A DNA stretch of 64,000 bases from Prevotella sp. (lineage in GTDB: Bacteria; Bacteroidota; Bacteroidia; Bacteroidales; Bacteroidaceae). The notes under the pieces are model-generated. The model was not told where the DNA came from. It ran no database searches and saw only the letters and a list, made by a program, of their open reading frames with translations. The position numbers and the translations under genes were made by a program. Below, in pieces: positions 43,370 through 52,342 of the stretch (position 1 is the stretch's first letter; every line of letters begins with the position of its first letter). The stretch lies in contig JAEEJK010000039.1 of the NCBI GenBank assembly GCA_016281815.1, positions 1-64,000 on the forward strand, read 5' to 3'.

Positions 43370-45076
43370 ATGAAAAACAGACAGATTGTGGAGTGTGTGC
43401 CCAACTTCAGTGAGGGCCGCAATCCAGAAACTATCAGGCAGATAGCCTCAGTTATTGAGACAACGGCCGATGTCAGGTTGCTCAACATCGACCCTGGTGA
43501 GGCCACCAATCGGACAGTCTTTACCTTTGTAGGCAGTCCTGAGGCAGTCGTTGAGGCAGCGTTCAAGGCTGTCCGCCGTGCAGGAGAATTGATTGACATG
43601 CGCCAGCATCACGGTGCCCACCCACGTATCGGGGCCACCGATGTGCTGCCGCTGATCCCAGTGAGCGGCATCACGCTTGAAGAATGTGCCCAACTCTCCC
43701 GCCAGTTGGCAAAACGCATCGCCGACGAACTTCGTATCCCCTGCTACTGCTATGAGGCAGCCGCTTTTAAAGAGGAGCGGCGCAATCTCGCCGTTTGCCG
43801 GTCGGGTGAGTATGAGGGAATACCCAAAAAACTCACGACACCTGGCCTGGAACCCGATTTCGGAAGTCGTCCGATGGATGACGACATCGCCAGGACCGGC
43901 TGTACCGTGGTGGGTGCCCGCGACTTCCTCATCGCAGTCAACTTCAACCTCAACACCACTTCCACACGCCGTGCCAATGCCATCGCCTTCGACGTGCGTG
44001 AGAAAGGCCGTCCGCGCCGGGAGGGCCATCCCATCACCGGCAAACCGATGAAGGATGCCGACGGCAACACCATCATGATTCCCGGAACACTCAAGAAGAC
44101 CAAGGCCATCGGATGGTATATCGATGAATATGGCATCGCCCAGGTGTCGATGAACATCACCGACATCAATGTGACTCCTCTGCACAAGGCGTTTGATGAG
44201 GTGTGCCGCTGCGCCCAAGAACGGGGCATCCGCGTCACCGGAACAGAGATAGTAGGACTTGTACCCAAGCGCACACTCATCGAGGCAGGCCGCTATTTCC
44301 TCCAAAAGCAACACCGGTCTACCGGTATCCCTGAGGAAGACATTATCCAGATAGCCATCCATTCGATGGGGCTCTCCGACCTCCGCCCGTTCAATCCCCG
44401 CGAGAAAGTCATCGAATATCTGTTGGAAGACGCCGACCGCCAGCCACTCCTCGTCGACCGCACCGTGAAATCATTTGCTGAGGAGACCTCCCGCGAGTCG
44501 CCAGCCCCCGGCGGCGGCACCATATCCGCATACATGGGGGCATTAGGTGCAGCCCTGGGCTCCATGGTAGCCAACCTCTCGGCACACAAAGCCGGATGGG
44601 ACGAACGGTGGGACGAATTCTCCGCCTCCGCCGACAAGGGACAACAGTTGATGACCGAATTGCTACACCTTGTGGATGAGGACACAACAGCCTTCAACCG
44701 CATCATGACGGCTTTTGGCATGCCACGCGGCACCGATGAGGAAAAAGCGAAGCGAAGTGAAGCCATCCAGGCTGCCACCCTCTATGCCACCGAGGTGCCG
44801 CTGCGCACCATGAAGGCTGCTTCTGCCGTCCTGCCGCTCTGCCGTCTGATGGCAGAGAAGGGCAACCCCAACAGCGTATCTGATGCTGGTGTAGGCGCCC
44901 TCGCCGCCCGCTCCGCTGTCCTCGGAGCCGGTCTCAACGTGAAAATCAACGCCGCCCAACTGAAGGACCGCCAGAAGGCAGAGGCCCTCATCGCCGAGGC
45001 AGAAGCCCTCATCTCCCAAGCCATCGACGCAGAACGCGACATCCTCTCCATCATCGAGAGCAAACTGGATAAATAG
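43370..45076 (+). CDS. ftcD: Bifunctional glutamate formimidoyltransferase-formimidoyl-THF cyclodeaminase
   Basis: 568 residues from ATG 43370 (MKNRQIVECVPNFSEGR); the frame runs 16 codons further upstream without homology. Residues about 1-320 are the formiminotransferase (RQHHGAHPRIGATDVLPLIP, YCYEAAAFKEERRNLAVCRS). Residues about 360-565 are the cyclodeaminase (ESPAPGGGTISAYMGALGAA, SDAGVGALAARSAVLGA). It moves the formimino group from formiminoglutamate to THF and releases ammonia, the last steps of histidine degradation. It opens the ftcD-hutU-hutH-hutI set. Confidence 0.95.
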   Translation: MKNRQIVECVPNFSEGRNPETIRQIASVIETTADVRLLNIDPGEATNRTVFTFVGSPEAVVEAAFKAVRRAGELIDMRQHHGAHPRIGATDVLPLIPVSGITLEECAQLSRQLAKRIADELRIPCYCYEAAAFKEERRNLAVCRSGEYEGIPKKLTTPGLEPDFGSRPMDDDIARTGCTVVGARDFLIAVNFNLNTTSTRRANAIAFDVREKGRPRREGHPITGKPMKDADGNTIMIPGTLKKTKAIGWYIDEYGIAQVSMNITDINVTPLHKAFDEVCRCAQERGIRVTGTEIVGLVPKRTLIEAGRYFLQKQHRSTGIPEEDIIQIAIHSMGLSDLRPFNPREKVIEYLLEDADRQPLLVDRTVKSFAEETSRESPAPGGGTISAYMGALGAALGSMVANLSAHKAGWDERWDEFSASADKGQQLMTELLHLVDEDTTAFNRIMTAFGMPRGTDEEKAKRSEAIQAATLYATEVPLRTMKAASAVLPLCRLMAEKGNPNSVSDAGVGALAARSAVLGAGLNVKINAAQLKDRQKAEALIAEAEALISQAIDAERDILSIIESKLDK

Positions 45077-45080
45077 AGAT

Positions 45081-45124
45081 ATCTAGAAAATCTAGAGTAT
45101 CTAGAGTATCTAGACCATCTATAA
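45081..45124. repeat. ATCTAGAGT nonamer array
   Basis: Five units of a 9-base repeat (ATCTAGAAA, ATCTAGAGT twice, ATCTAGACC, ATCTATAAT) starting 5 bases after the ftcD stop. Same position as the heptamer arrays but a different period. Confidence 0.8.
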
Positions 45125-45166
45125 TCCCTCTCCCTATAACTATCATCAACCTAAAACCCTAATATT

Positions 45167-47188
45167 ATGACCTTTTCTGAAGAAATCAGGGCTGGCATCC
45201 CTGATGTGCTGCCCCATGCCAAGCCATACGACACCGACATCAACCACGCACCTCGACGTAAAGACATCCTCACAGAGGAAGAGAAAGTGCTCGCCCTGCG
45301 TAATGCCCTGCGCTATTTCCCTGAGCACCTGCATGCCCAACTGGCCACGGAGTTTGCCGAGGAACTGCGACAGTATGGCCGCATCTACATGTACCGCTAC
45401 CGACCCGATTACGCCATCCATGCCCGTCCCATCGACGAGTATCCCCACCGGTCGCGCCAGGCTGCTGCCATCATGCTAATGATACAAAACAACCTCGACC
45501 CCAGCGTGGCACAGCACCCCCATGAACTGATTATCTATGGCGGCAACGGCGCCATTTTCCAAAACTGGGCACAGTATCGGCTCACCATGAAATACCTCAG
45601 CGAGATGACCGACGAGCAGACCCTCGTCATGTATTCAGGACATCCGCTGGGCCTGTTCCCCTCACACAAGGGAGCCCCCCGCGTGGTGGTGACCAATGGC
45701 ATGGTCATCCCCAATTACTCCAAGCCCGATGACTGGGAGAGGATGAATGCGCTTGGCGTAAGCCAGTATGGACAGATGACTGCAGGTTCATATATGTACA
45801 TCGGTCCACAGGGCATCGTCCACGGCACCACCATCACCGTGCTCAACGCCGCCCGCCGGAAGTTCCGTCCCGGACAGACCGATGCCCGAGGCATGCTCTT
45901 CGTCTCCTCTGGACTCGGAGGCATGTCGGGCGCACAGCCCAAGGCAGGCAACATCGCAGGTGTGGTGAGCGTGGTGGCAGAAATCAACCCCAAGGCCGCT
46001 ACGAAAAGATACGAGCAGGGATGGGTGGATGAACTGCATGACAACCTCGACGAACTGATGCCCGCCATCCGCAAGGCCGTGAAGGAGCGCCGCACCGTGT
46101 CGATGGCATACATCGGCAACGTGGTCGACCTCTGGGAGCGTCTCGCCTCCGAAGACATCCATGTTGACCTCGGCAGCGACCAAACCTCGCTCCACAATCC
46201 GTGGGCAGGCGGCTATTATCCCGTGGGACAGAGTCTGGAAGAGTCGAAACGGATGATGGCAGAAGAGCCCGACGCCTTCCGTGAGTGCGTGCGCAAGTCG
46301 CTGCGCCGCCAGGTGGCAGCCATCAACCAACTCTCTGACCGCGGCATGTATTTCTTTGACTACGGCAATGCCTTCCTCCTGGAGTCAAGCCGTGCCGGCG
46401 CCGACGTGTTGCTGCCCGACGGCAGATTCCGCTACCCCTCATATGTGCAGGACATCATGGGACCGCTCTTCTTCGACTATGGCTTCGGTCCCTTCCGCTG
46501 GGTATGCACCTCCTGCGACCCTGCCGACCTGGCCCTCACCGACCAACTCGCCACCGAGGCTCTGGAGAAGATCCGCCAAACCGCCACACCCGACATTATC
46601 GGACAACTCGACGACAACATCCACTGGATACGGGAGGCAGGTCGCAACCACCTCGTGGTGGGTTCGCAAGCCCGCATCCTCTATGCTGATGCACAGGGCC
46701 GCACCGCCATCGCCCTCGCCTTCAACCAAGCCATCCGTGACGGCAGACTGAAAGCACCTGTCGTACTCGGACGTGACCATCACGACGTGTCGGGCACCGA
46801 CTCCCCCTTCCGTGAGACCAGCAACATCTACGACGGTTCACAGCGCTGTGCAGACATGGCTGTGCAGAACGTCATAGGCGACGCTTTCCGCGGTGCCACC
46901 TGGGTGTCGCTGCACAACGGTGGCGGCGTAGGATGGGGCGAAGTCATCAACGGCGGCTTCGGCATGGTCATCGACGGCAGCGAGGAGAGCGACGCCCACA
47001 TCCGCGAGATGCTCTTCTGGGATGTAAACAACGGCATTGCCCGCCGCAGTTGGGCACGCAACAGCGGCAGCATCGATGCTATCCGCCGTGAGATGGAGCG
47101 CACACCCAGTCTCACCGTCACCCTCCCCCACCTGGCCGACGAGCAAACCATCAAGAGAGCCATCCATCAATCAACAGAAGGAAAATGA
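45167..47188 (+). CDS. hutU: Urocanate hydratase
   Basis: 673 residues, the long type found in Bacteroidetes. Adds water to urocanate to give imidazolonepropionate, with tightly bound NAD+. Typical blocks are LIIYGGNGAIFQNWAQYRLT, QTLVMYSGHPLGLFPSH, GRFRYPSYVQDIMGPLFFDY and the C-terminal WVSLHNGGGVGWGEVINGGF. It is the second gene of the hut set; a 90-base gap with the nonamer array separates it from ftcD. Confidence 0.95.
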   Translation: MTFSEEIRAGIPDVLPHAKPYDTDINHAPRRKDILTEEEKVLALRNALRYFPEHLHAQLATEFAEELRQYGRIYMYRYRPDYAIHARPIDEYPHRSRQAAAIMLMIQNNLDPSVAQHPHELIIYGGNGAIFQNWAQYRLTMKYLSEMTDEQTLVMYSGHPLGLFPSHKGAPRVVVTNGMVIPNYSKPDDWERMNALGVSQYGQMTAGSYMYIGPQGIVHGTTITVLNAARRKFRPGQTDARGMLFVSSGLGGMSGAQPKAGNIAGVVSVVAEINPKAATKRYEQGWVDELHDNLDELMPAIRKAVKERRTVSMAYIGNVVDLWERLASEDIHVDLGSDQTSLHNPWAGGYYPVGQSLEESKRMMAEEPDAFRECVRKSLRRQVAAINQLSDRGMYFFDYGNAFLLESSRAGADVLLPDGRFRYPSYVQDIMGPLFFDYGFGPFRWVCTSCDPADLALTDQLATEALEKIRQTATPDIIGQLDDNIHWIREAGRNHLVVGSQARILYADAQGRTAIALAFNQAIRDGRLKAPVVLGRDHHDVSGTDSPFRETSNIYDGSQRCADMAVQNVIGDAFRGATWVSLHNGGGVGWGEVINGGFGMVIDGSEESDAHIREMLFWDVNNGIARRSWARNSGSIDAIRREMERTPSLTVTLPHLADEQTIKRAIHQSTEGK

Positions 47189-47202
47189 ATACACGAAGAC
47201 AA

Positions 47203-47260
47203 TTCTTCATTCTTCACTCTTCATTCTTCACTCTTCACCCTTCACTCTTCACTCTTCACT
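47203..47260. repeat. TTCACTC heptamer array before hutH
   Basis: Eight units of YTCTTCA with a 7-base period, ending 8 bases before the hutH ATG. It is the reverse complement of the GAAGART array that follows hutH, so hutH is bracketed by inverted arrays. Confidence 0.9.
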
Positions 47261-47268
47261 AAAAAACT

Positions 47269-48762
47269 ATGATACATCATATCAGTTCGGCGCATCTCAC
47301 CCAAGATCTCATCGATGAGATCATCACCAAGAACTACAAACTGGAACTCGATGACGATGCCCGTGAGTGCATCGTGAAATGCCGCGAATACCTCGACAGG
47401 AAGATAGCCGAGGCCGACAAACCCATCTACGGCGTCACCACCGGCTTCGGTTCGCTGTGCGACATCACCATCAGTGCCGACCAGATGGCGGAATTGCAGG
47501 TGAACCTCATCAAGTCGCATGCCTGCGGTATCGGTGCCCGTGTGGACAACCACATCGTCAAAATCATGATCCTGCTCAAAGTGCAGTCGCTCAGTTACGG
47601 ACACTCCGGCTGTCGGCTGGAGACGGTGCAGCGACTCATCGACTTCTTCAACAACGATATCTATCCCATTGTCTATGAACAAGGTTCCGTGGGTGCCTCG
47701 GGCGACCTCGTGCCCCTTGCCCACCTCTGCCTGCCCCTTGTGGGACTCGGAGAGGTGGAATATCAGGGAGAGCGCATGAGTGGTGCGGAGATCCTTCGGA
47801 GAATGGGTTGGGACCCCATCCACCTGGGACCTAAGGAAGGACTGGCACTGCTCAACGGCACCCAAAACATGAGTGCCTTCGCCGTGTGGTCGCTCATCAA
47901 AGCAAAACGCATCACAGCCTGGGCCGACACCATCGCCGCCATGTCGCTCGATGCTTTCGACGGACGCCCCGAACCATTCAACATCGCCGTCCACCTCGTG
48001 CGTTTCCACCGGGGACAGATCGCCACCGCCGCCCGCATCAACGAACTGCTCCGAGGCAGTCAACTGCTCAACCAACCGAAGAGCAATGTGCAGGACCCCT
48101 ACTCTTTCCGCTGCATACCACAGGTACATGGTGCGGTGAAAGACACGCTGTCGTATGTGAAATCTGTGGTCGACATCGAAATCAATGCCGCCACCGACAA
48201 TCCCACCATCTGTCCCGAGGAAGACCTCATCATCTCTGCAGGCAATTTCCACGGCGAACCCATCGCACTGCCGATGGACTTCCTGTGCATCGCCATGAGC
48301 GAACTGGGAAACATTTCAGAGCGGCGCACCTACAAACTCGTCTCGGGCAAGCGCGGACTGCCCAGTTTCTTAGTGGCAGAGCCCGGTCTCAACAGCGGAT
48401 TCATGATACCCCAATACACAGCGGCCTCCATCGTGAGCCAGAGCAAGACGTTGTGCATGCCGTCATCGGCAGACAGCATCCCCACCTCGCAGGGACAGGA
48501 GGACCATGTGAGCATGGGCGCCAATGCAGGCACCAAACTGCTCCGCATCACCAACAACACGGAGCGGGTGCTCGCCATCGAACTCTTCACCGCCGCCCAA
48601 GCACTGGAGTTCCGCCGCCCTTTGCGCTCATCACCCTTCATCGAGAAGGTACACAAGGCTTACCGCGCCGTGGTGCCATTCATCGACCATGACGTAGTGA
48701 TGTATCCCCACATCGCCAAGTCCGTGGAGTTCATGCAAAACTATGAACCGTTTATGAATTAA
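47269..48762 (+). CDS. hutH: Histidine ammonia-lyase
   Basis: 497 residues, normal length. Converts histidine to urocanate and ammonia. The self-formed MIO cofactor arises from Ala-Ser-Gly in YEQGSVGASGDLVPLAHLCL (about residues 135-155). Also visible are YGVTTGFGSLCDI near residue 53, LLNGTQNMSAFAVWSLI, and the C-terminal ALEFRRPLRSSPFIEKVH. The stop TAA is followed at once by a GAAGART heptamer array. The order hutH after hutU is usual in Bacteroidales. Confidence 0.95.
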   Translation: MIHHISSAHLTQDLIDEIITKNYKLELDDDARECIVKCREYLDRKIAEADKPIYGVTTGFGSLCDITISADQMAELQVNLIKSHACGIGARVDNHIVKIMILLKVQSLSYGHSGCRLETVQRLIDFFNNDIYPIVYEQGSVGASGDLVPLAHLCLPLVGLGEVEYQGERMSGAEILRRMGWDPIHLGPKEGLALLNGTQNMSAFAVWSLIKAKRITAWADTIAAMSLDAFDGRPEPFNIAVHLVRFHRGQIATAARINELLRGSQLLNQPKSNVQDPYSFRCIPQVHGAVKDTLSYVKSVVDIEINAATDNPTICPEEDLIISAGNFHGEPIALPMDFLCIAMSELGNISERRTYKLVSGKRGLPSFLVAEPGLNSGFMIPQYTAASIVSQSKTLCMPSSADSIPTSQGQEDHVSMGANAGTKLLRITNNTERVLAIELFTAAQALEFRRPLRSSPFIEKVHKAYRAVVPFIDHDVVMYPHIAKSVEFMQNYEPFMN

Positions 48763-48965
48763 AGTGAAGAGTGAAGAGTGAAGAATGAAAAATGAAGAAT
48801 GAAAAATGAAGAATGAAGAGTAAAGAATGAAGAGTAAAGAATGATGATTACCTTGTCCTGTATGTTGCTTTGGTAAAGCAACATCTACTAAAGGACTATT
48901 CTCTCACCTCATACCTCATACCCCTCACCTCTAAAAATCTCACCCCTAAACATCTCACCCCTAAA
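48763..48965 (+). repeat. Composite 3' cassette after hutH (copy 3)
   Basis: AGTGAAG/AATGAAR array (48763-48845), then an element (48848-48903) with TTACC, CTGTATG, hairpin GTTGCTTT/AAAGCAAC (48864-48882) and CTAAAGGACTATTCTC, then a CACCTC-rich segment (48901-48965) up to the hutI ATG. The arrangement is the same as at 34084-34258 with a different, compensated stem. Confidence 0.88.
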
Positions 48966-48970
48966 AAGCC

Positions 48971-50218
48971 ATGAAATATATCATCAACATCGGACACCTC
49001 TGTGGCATCCATCCCAAAGAAAAACTATTTCTACAAGGAGAAGAGATGAAAGACTTGGGCGTGATCGACGAGGCCTGGCTATCCGTCGACGGTGACCGCA
49101 TCAGCGGTTTTGGCAGGATGGCCGACCTCGACATCGGGGAGGCGTATGCCCATGGCGTCATCGATGCTCATTGGGGCACCGTCCTGCCATGTTGGTGCGA
49201 CCCCCACACCCATTTGGTGTATGCCGGAAGCCGCGAAGGGGAGTTCGTGGACAAAATCCAAGGCCTCTCCTATGCCGAGATTGCCCGTCGTGGCGGCGGC
49301 ATCCTCAACTCCGCCGACCTCCTGCACGAGATGTCGGAAGATGAACTTTATCAAGCCGCCATGCAACGACTCCGTGAGATGGTGACGGCAGGAACGGGCT
49401 GTGTGGAAATCAAGAGCGGCTATGGTCTCACCACCGAGGATGAACTGAAAATCCTGCGTGTCATCCGTCGGATGAAAAATACCTCAAGCGTGCGCATCAT
49501 GTCCACTTTTTTGGGTGCCCATGCCGTGGGAAGAGCCTATACCGGCAGACAGGGCGCGTATGTTGACTTGGTCGTCAACGAGATGATTCCCGCCGTGGCG
49601 GAGGAGCATCTCGCCGACTTCATCGACGTATTCTGCGATGAGGGATTCTTCACACCCGAGGAGACCGACCGCATCCTGGCGGCAGGAGCAAAATATGGGC
49701 TGCGACCCAAGATACATGCTTGCGAACTCGCCTCTTCGGGCGGTGTGGAAGTGGGTGTGAGGCATCATGCCCTGTCGGTGGACCATCTGGAAAGCGCGAG
49801 CGACGCTGACCTCGTCCTCCTGCGTGGTTCTGCCACCATGCCGACACTGCTTCCCGGCACCTCCTTCTTCCTCAACATGCCCTATGCCCGCGGGCGTCAG
49901 ATGATTGACAGCGGACTGGGCATCGCGCTGGCCTCGGACTGCAACCCCGGCAGCACCCCCTCCTCAGACATGAAGTTCGTAGTGTCTTTGGCATGTATCA
50001 AGATGCGGTTGCTGCCCACCGAGGCCATCAATGCCGCCACCCTCAATGCCGCCTACGCCATGGGGCTCGCCTACGACTACGGTTCCGTCGCCGTCGGCAA
50101 GAAGGCCAACCTGCAGATTACCGTCCCCATCCCTTCTCCCGACTATATCCCATACGCCTACACCCGCCCGATAGTCAGGCAGGTGATATTGGAAGGAAAA
50201 CTTTTCACTTTTTATTAA
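48971..50218 (+). CDS. hutI: Imidazolonepropionase
   Basis: 415 residues. Metal-dependent amidohydrolase that opens imidazolonepropionate to formiminoglutamate. The metal ligands H-x-H are in CWCDPHTHLVYAGSREGEF (about residues 75-85). HACELASSGGVEVGVRHHAL gives the third and fourth ligands, and ASDCNPGSTPSSDM the final aspartate. With hutH, hutU and ftcD this completes histidine to glutamate. Last gene of the set; no clear terminator follows. Confidence 0.95.
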   Translation: MKYIINIGHLCGIHPKEKLFLQGEEMKDLGVIDEAWLSVDGDRISGFGRMADLDIGEAYAHGVIDAHWGTVLPCWCDPHTHLVYAGSREGEFVDKIQGLSYAEIARRGGGILNSADLLHEMSEDELYQAAMQRLREMVTAGTGCVEIKSGYGLTTEDELKILRVIRRMKNTSSVRIMSTFLGAHAVGRAYTGRQGAYVDLVVNEMIPAVAEEHLADFIDVFCDEGFFTPEETDRILAAGAKYGLRPKIHACELASSGGVEVGVRHHALSVDHLESASDADLVLLRGSATMPTLLPGTSFFLNMPYARGRQMIDSGLGIALASDCNPGSTPSSDMKFVVSLACIKMRLLPTEAINAATLNAAYAMGLAYDYGSVAVGKKANLQITVPIPSPDYIPYAYTRPIVRQVILEGKLFTFY

Positions 50219-50248
50219 AATAGCTACTATCTTTTGCTGTTATTTTCT

Positions 50249-50256
50249 TAACTTTG
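50249..50256 (+). promoter_or_regulatory. -7 box of the TPR regulator
   Basis: TAACTTTG, 33 bases before ATG 50289; a TTG box at the right spacing is not obvious. Confidence 0.55.
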
Positions 50257-50288
50257 CATAGCATAAACTAGAACAATCTTCAAAAGAT

Positions 50289-51947
50289 ATGAAAAATACT
50301 CTCCACTTCCTACTATTACTTACTTTCTTTATGACAGGATGTTATCATACATCGCAGAAGAATCTACTATCAAAAGCAGAAAGCTTTCTTCCGCTTAATC
50401 CAGATAGTACTGACTTCTATCTTCATTTAATAGAAATACGACAACTGAAAGATGAAGAAAAAGCACTATTTGCGCTATTACGCACAATAACGGACGTTTT
50501 GCAAGATAAGGAAATAAAAAGTGACACCCTTATTATGCAGGCTTTCAAATACTATTCATATCAAAAAAACAAATCTTCAGATCAAGCAATTATCAAGCAT
50601 TATGCCCAGTCTGCACTCTATATGGGTGACTGGTATTCATCTCAAGACAGCGTCAAGTTAAGCGAAGATTGTTATAGGCAAGCCATCAAGTATTCTGAAA
50701 AGGTAGAGGATTGGCACACATGCTATCTTGCTTACGAAAGACTTGCCGAACAAGTGCAATGGGGTAATGAAGAGGAGGCATTGAGACTTATTGAAAAAGG
50801 TATTCAAATCTATGACAAATGTAATGACAATATCGAAAACCTACTTTCTTTATATGCCTATGCAGCCCATTATTCTGCAGAAATAGCATACCGAAACAAG
50901 TCCGATTTTCAGTCCGCTTTAAATTATGGATATAAGGCCTATAATTTAGCCATTGACAGTTGTTTGACCAATTACCTTGAACAATCATTAGCAACACTTG
51001 CGGAAATATATTGGGAGATGGGTGAATACCAGAAGGCTCTCGACTTTGCCAGAAAGATTAAGATAACAGAATTAGACTCAGAGTATTCGTTGATTCTAAA
51101 CATGAAAATAGCTCAGTATTATCTAAGCTGTGATTCTGTGGCAAAAGCCAAGGAGCTTTGCATGGCACCTAAGATTATTGATAATAAAAAACTGGCATAT
51201 ATTTATGCACGAGAATTGGCCGAGATAGCTGCAAGACATTCAAACAAAGACTCTATTCTGTATTATATGAATTCTGCTTTCTCTCGTTCTGAAGATATGT
51301 TTCTTGAATCTTTAAAGGCTAAAGACGACTATCTAAGGGAAACCATTGAAAAAGAAAAGGAGAATGCTCTCTTAACTTACAAAAACAGAATGAGAGTATG
51401 GATTTTTGGCATTACCTTATGTTTTATATTTATTGGAGGATTACTTGTTGTGAGGCTTTTGATCATGAGGATCCGAATGCATAGGGAACAACATAAACGC
51501 AAGGAAGAAGAAGCCCGGCATTTGCAGATGGAACTTCAACTGATGAATGAAAAGCAACTCGCATTGGCAGAAAGCCAACAAAAGAAAGAAGCAACCATTA
51601 AACATCTTCAAAAATACATCATTGATCGTACTGATGTTGCCATGAAACTGAAAGATGGCAAGCCGCGTGTTAAAATGAGTCCCAAGGAATGGACCGATAT
51701 AGAACAATTACTCGATGAAATTGATGACAAACGTTTTTTAAGAATGAGGACTAAATTCAAAGAATTAACTTTGGAAGACATTCGACTTTGCATTATGGTC
51801 AGAATAGGCATGTCAAACCCTGCTATTGGTGAGATATATGGAATAACACCGTCTGCCGTACAACATAGGAAACAAACGTTAAAGAAGAAAAAATTCGGAT
51901 CCTTAGATTCAAGTATTACATTAGATGAATTCATAGAGTCCATATAA
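50289..51947 (+). CDS. Membrane-anchored TPR sensor with cytoplasmic HTH (regulator)
   Basis: 552 residues, visibly more AT-rich than the hut genes. A lipoprotein-like signal (FFMTGC, Cys18) is followed by a TPR-like helical domain (about 30-350). One membrane helix spans about 369-391, a charged coiled coil about 395-450, and a C-terminal LuxR-like helix-turn-helix about 505-535 (LTLEDIRLCIMVRIGMSNP, EIYGITPSAVQHRKQTL). Proteins of this architecture regulate adjacent secreted-peptide and export genes in Bacteroidetes. Its position just before the peptide and ABC exporter suggests that it senses periplasmic peptides and controls the promoter at 52094-52124. Confidence 0.82.
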   Translation: MKNTLHFLLLLTFFMTGCYHTSQKNLLSKAESFLPLNPDSTDFYLHLIEIRQLKDEEKALFALLRTITDVLQDKEIKSDTLIMQAFKYYSYQKNKSSDQAIIKHYAQSALYMGDWYSSQDSVKLSEDCYRQAIKYSEKVEDWHTCYLAYERLAEQVQWGNEEEALRLIEKGIQIYDKCNDNIENLLSLYAYAAHYSAEIAYRNKSDFQSALNYGYKAYNLAIDSCLTNYLEQSLATLAEIYWEMGEYQKALDFARKIKITELDSEYSLILNMKIAQYYLSCDSVAKAKELCMAPKIIDNKKLAYIYARELAEIAARHSNKDSILYYMNSAFSRSEDMFLESLKAKDDYLRETIEKEKENALLTYKNRMRVWIFGITLCFIFIGGLLVVRLLIMRIRMHREQHKRKEEEARHLQMELQLMNEKQLALAESQQKKEATIKHLQKYIIDRTDVAMKLKDGKPRVKMSPKEWTDIEQLLDEIDDKRFLRMRTKFKELTLEDIRLCIMVRIGMSNPAIGEIYGITPSAVQHRKQTLKKKKFGSLDSSITLDEFIESI

Positions 51948-52093
51948 GCTCTTATAACCCTCCTATTTTCCATAGCTAAATACCAACTTTCCATATTTAA
52001 GAAGAAAAACTACACTTCATCTTTATCATAAATCTCTCATTTCCAATAAGAAAAAAGGGATTTACCACTAATCGTCTTTTCCATAGTGCAGAC

Positions 52094-52124
52094 TTTATAC
52101 TTTTAGGTTTTGTGCGTAACTTTG
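52094..52124 (+). promoter_or_regulatory. Promoter of the Cys-rich peptide frame
   Basis: TTTA 52094-52097, 19 bases, TAACTTTG 52117-52124. It fits the Bacteroidetes consensus and points at the peptide that starts about 30 bases further on. Confidence 0.72.
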
Positions 52125-52153
52125 CACCGTAAAACCTAATTGTTAAATTTAAA

Positions 52154-52342
52154 ATTAAGCACAATTGTTCCGCCCAAAGAGACGGAAAATACGTAGAAGG
52201 AACATGTGTTGAAAGCAGCAATGCTCATGGACCAATTTGCTATTGTGAATTCAGAAATAATAGCGGTGAAGCATTTCCTTTGGGGCACGAAAACCCTCCA
52301 TGCTGGAGTAAAGTGGATGAGTCAGGATCGGGTGGAGCATAA
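52154..52342 (+). pseudogene. Candidate RiPP core peptide, apparently without leader or start codon
   Basis: The frame is open from a TAA at 52127-52129 to TAA 52340-52342 but has no ATG or GTG before the cysteines; ATT 52154 would be the only plausible non-standard start. The sequence begins IKHNCSAQRDGKYVEGTC and has five cysteines spaced C-x12-C-x10-C-x-C-x18-C, with CYCEFRNNSGEAF and ENPPCW, and ends SGSGGA. It has the look of a secreted Gly/Asn/Cys-rich core peptide of the Bacteroidetes GG-leader type. In another frame TTG 52140 gives a start resembling such leaders (LNLKLSTIV). I infer that a deletion removed the leader and shifted the frame; an ATT-started functional gene is possible. 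Confidence 0.45.
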
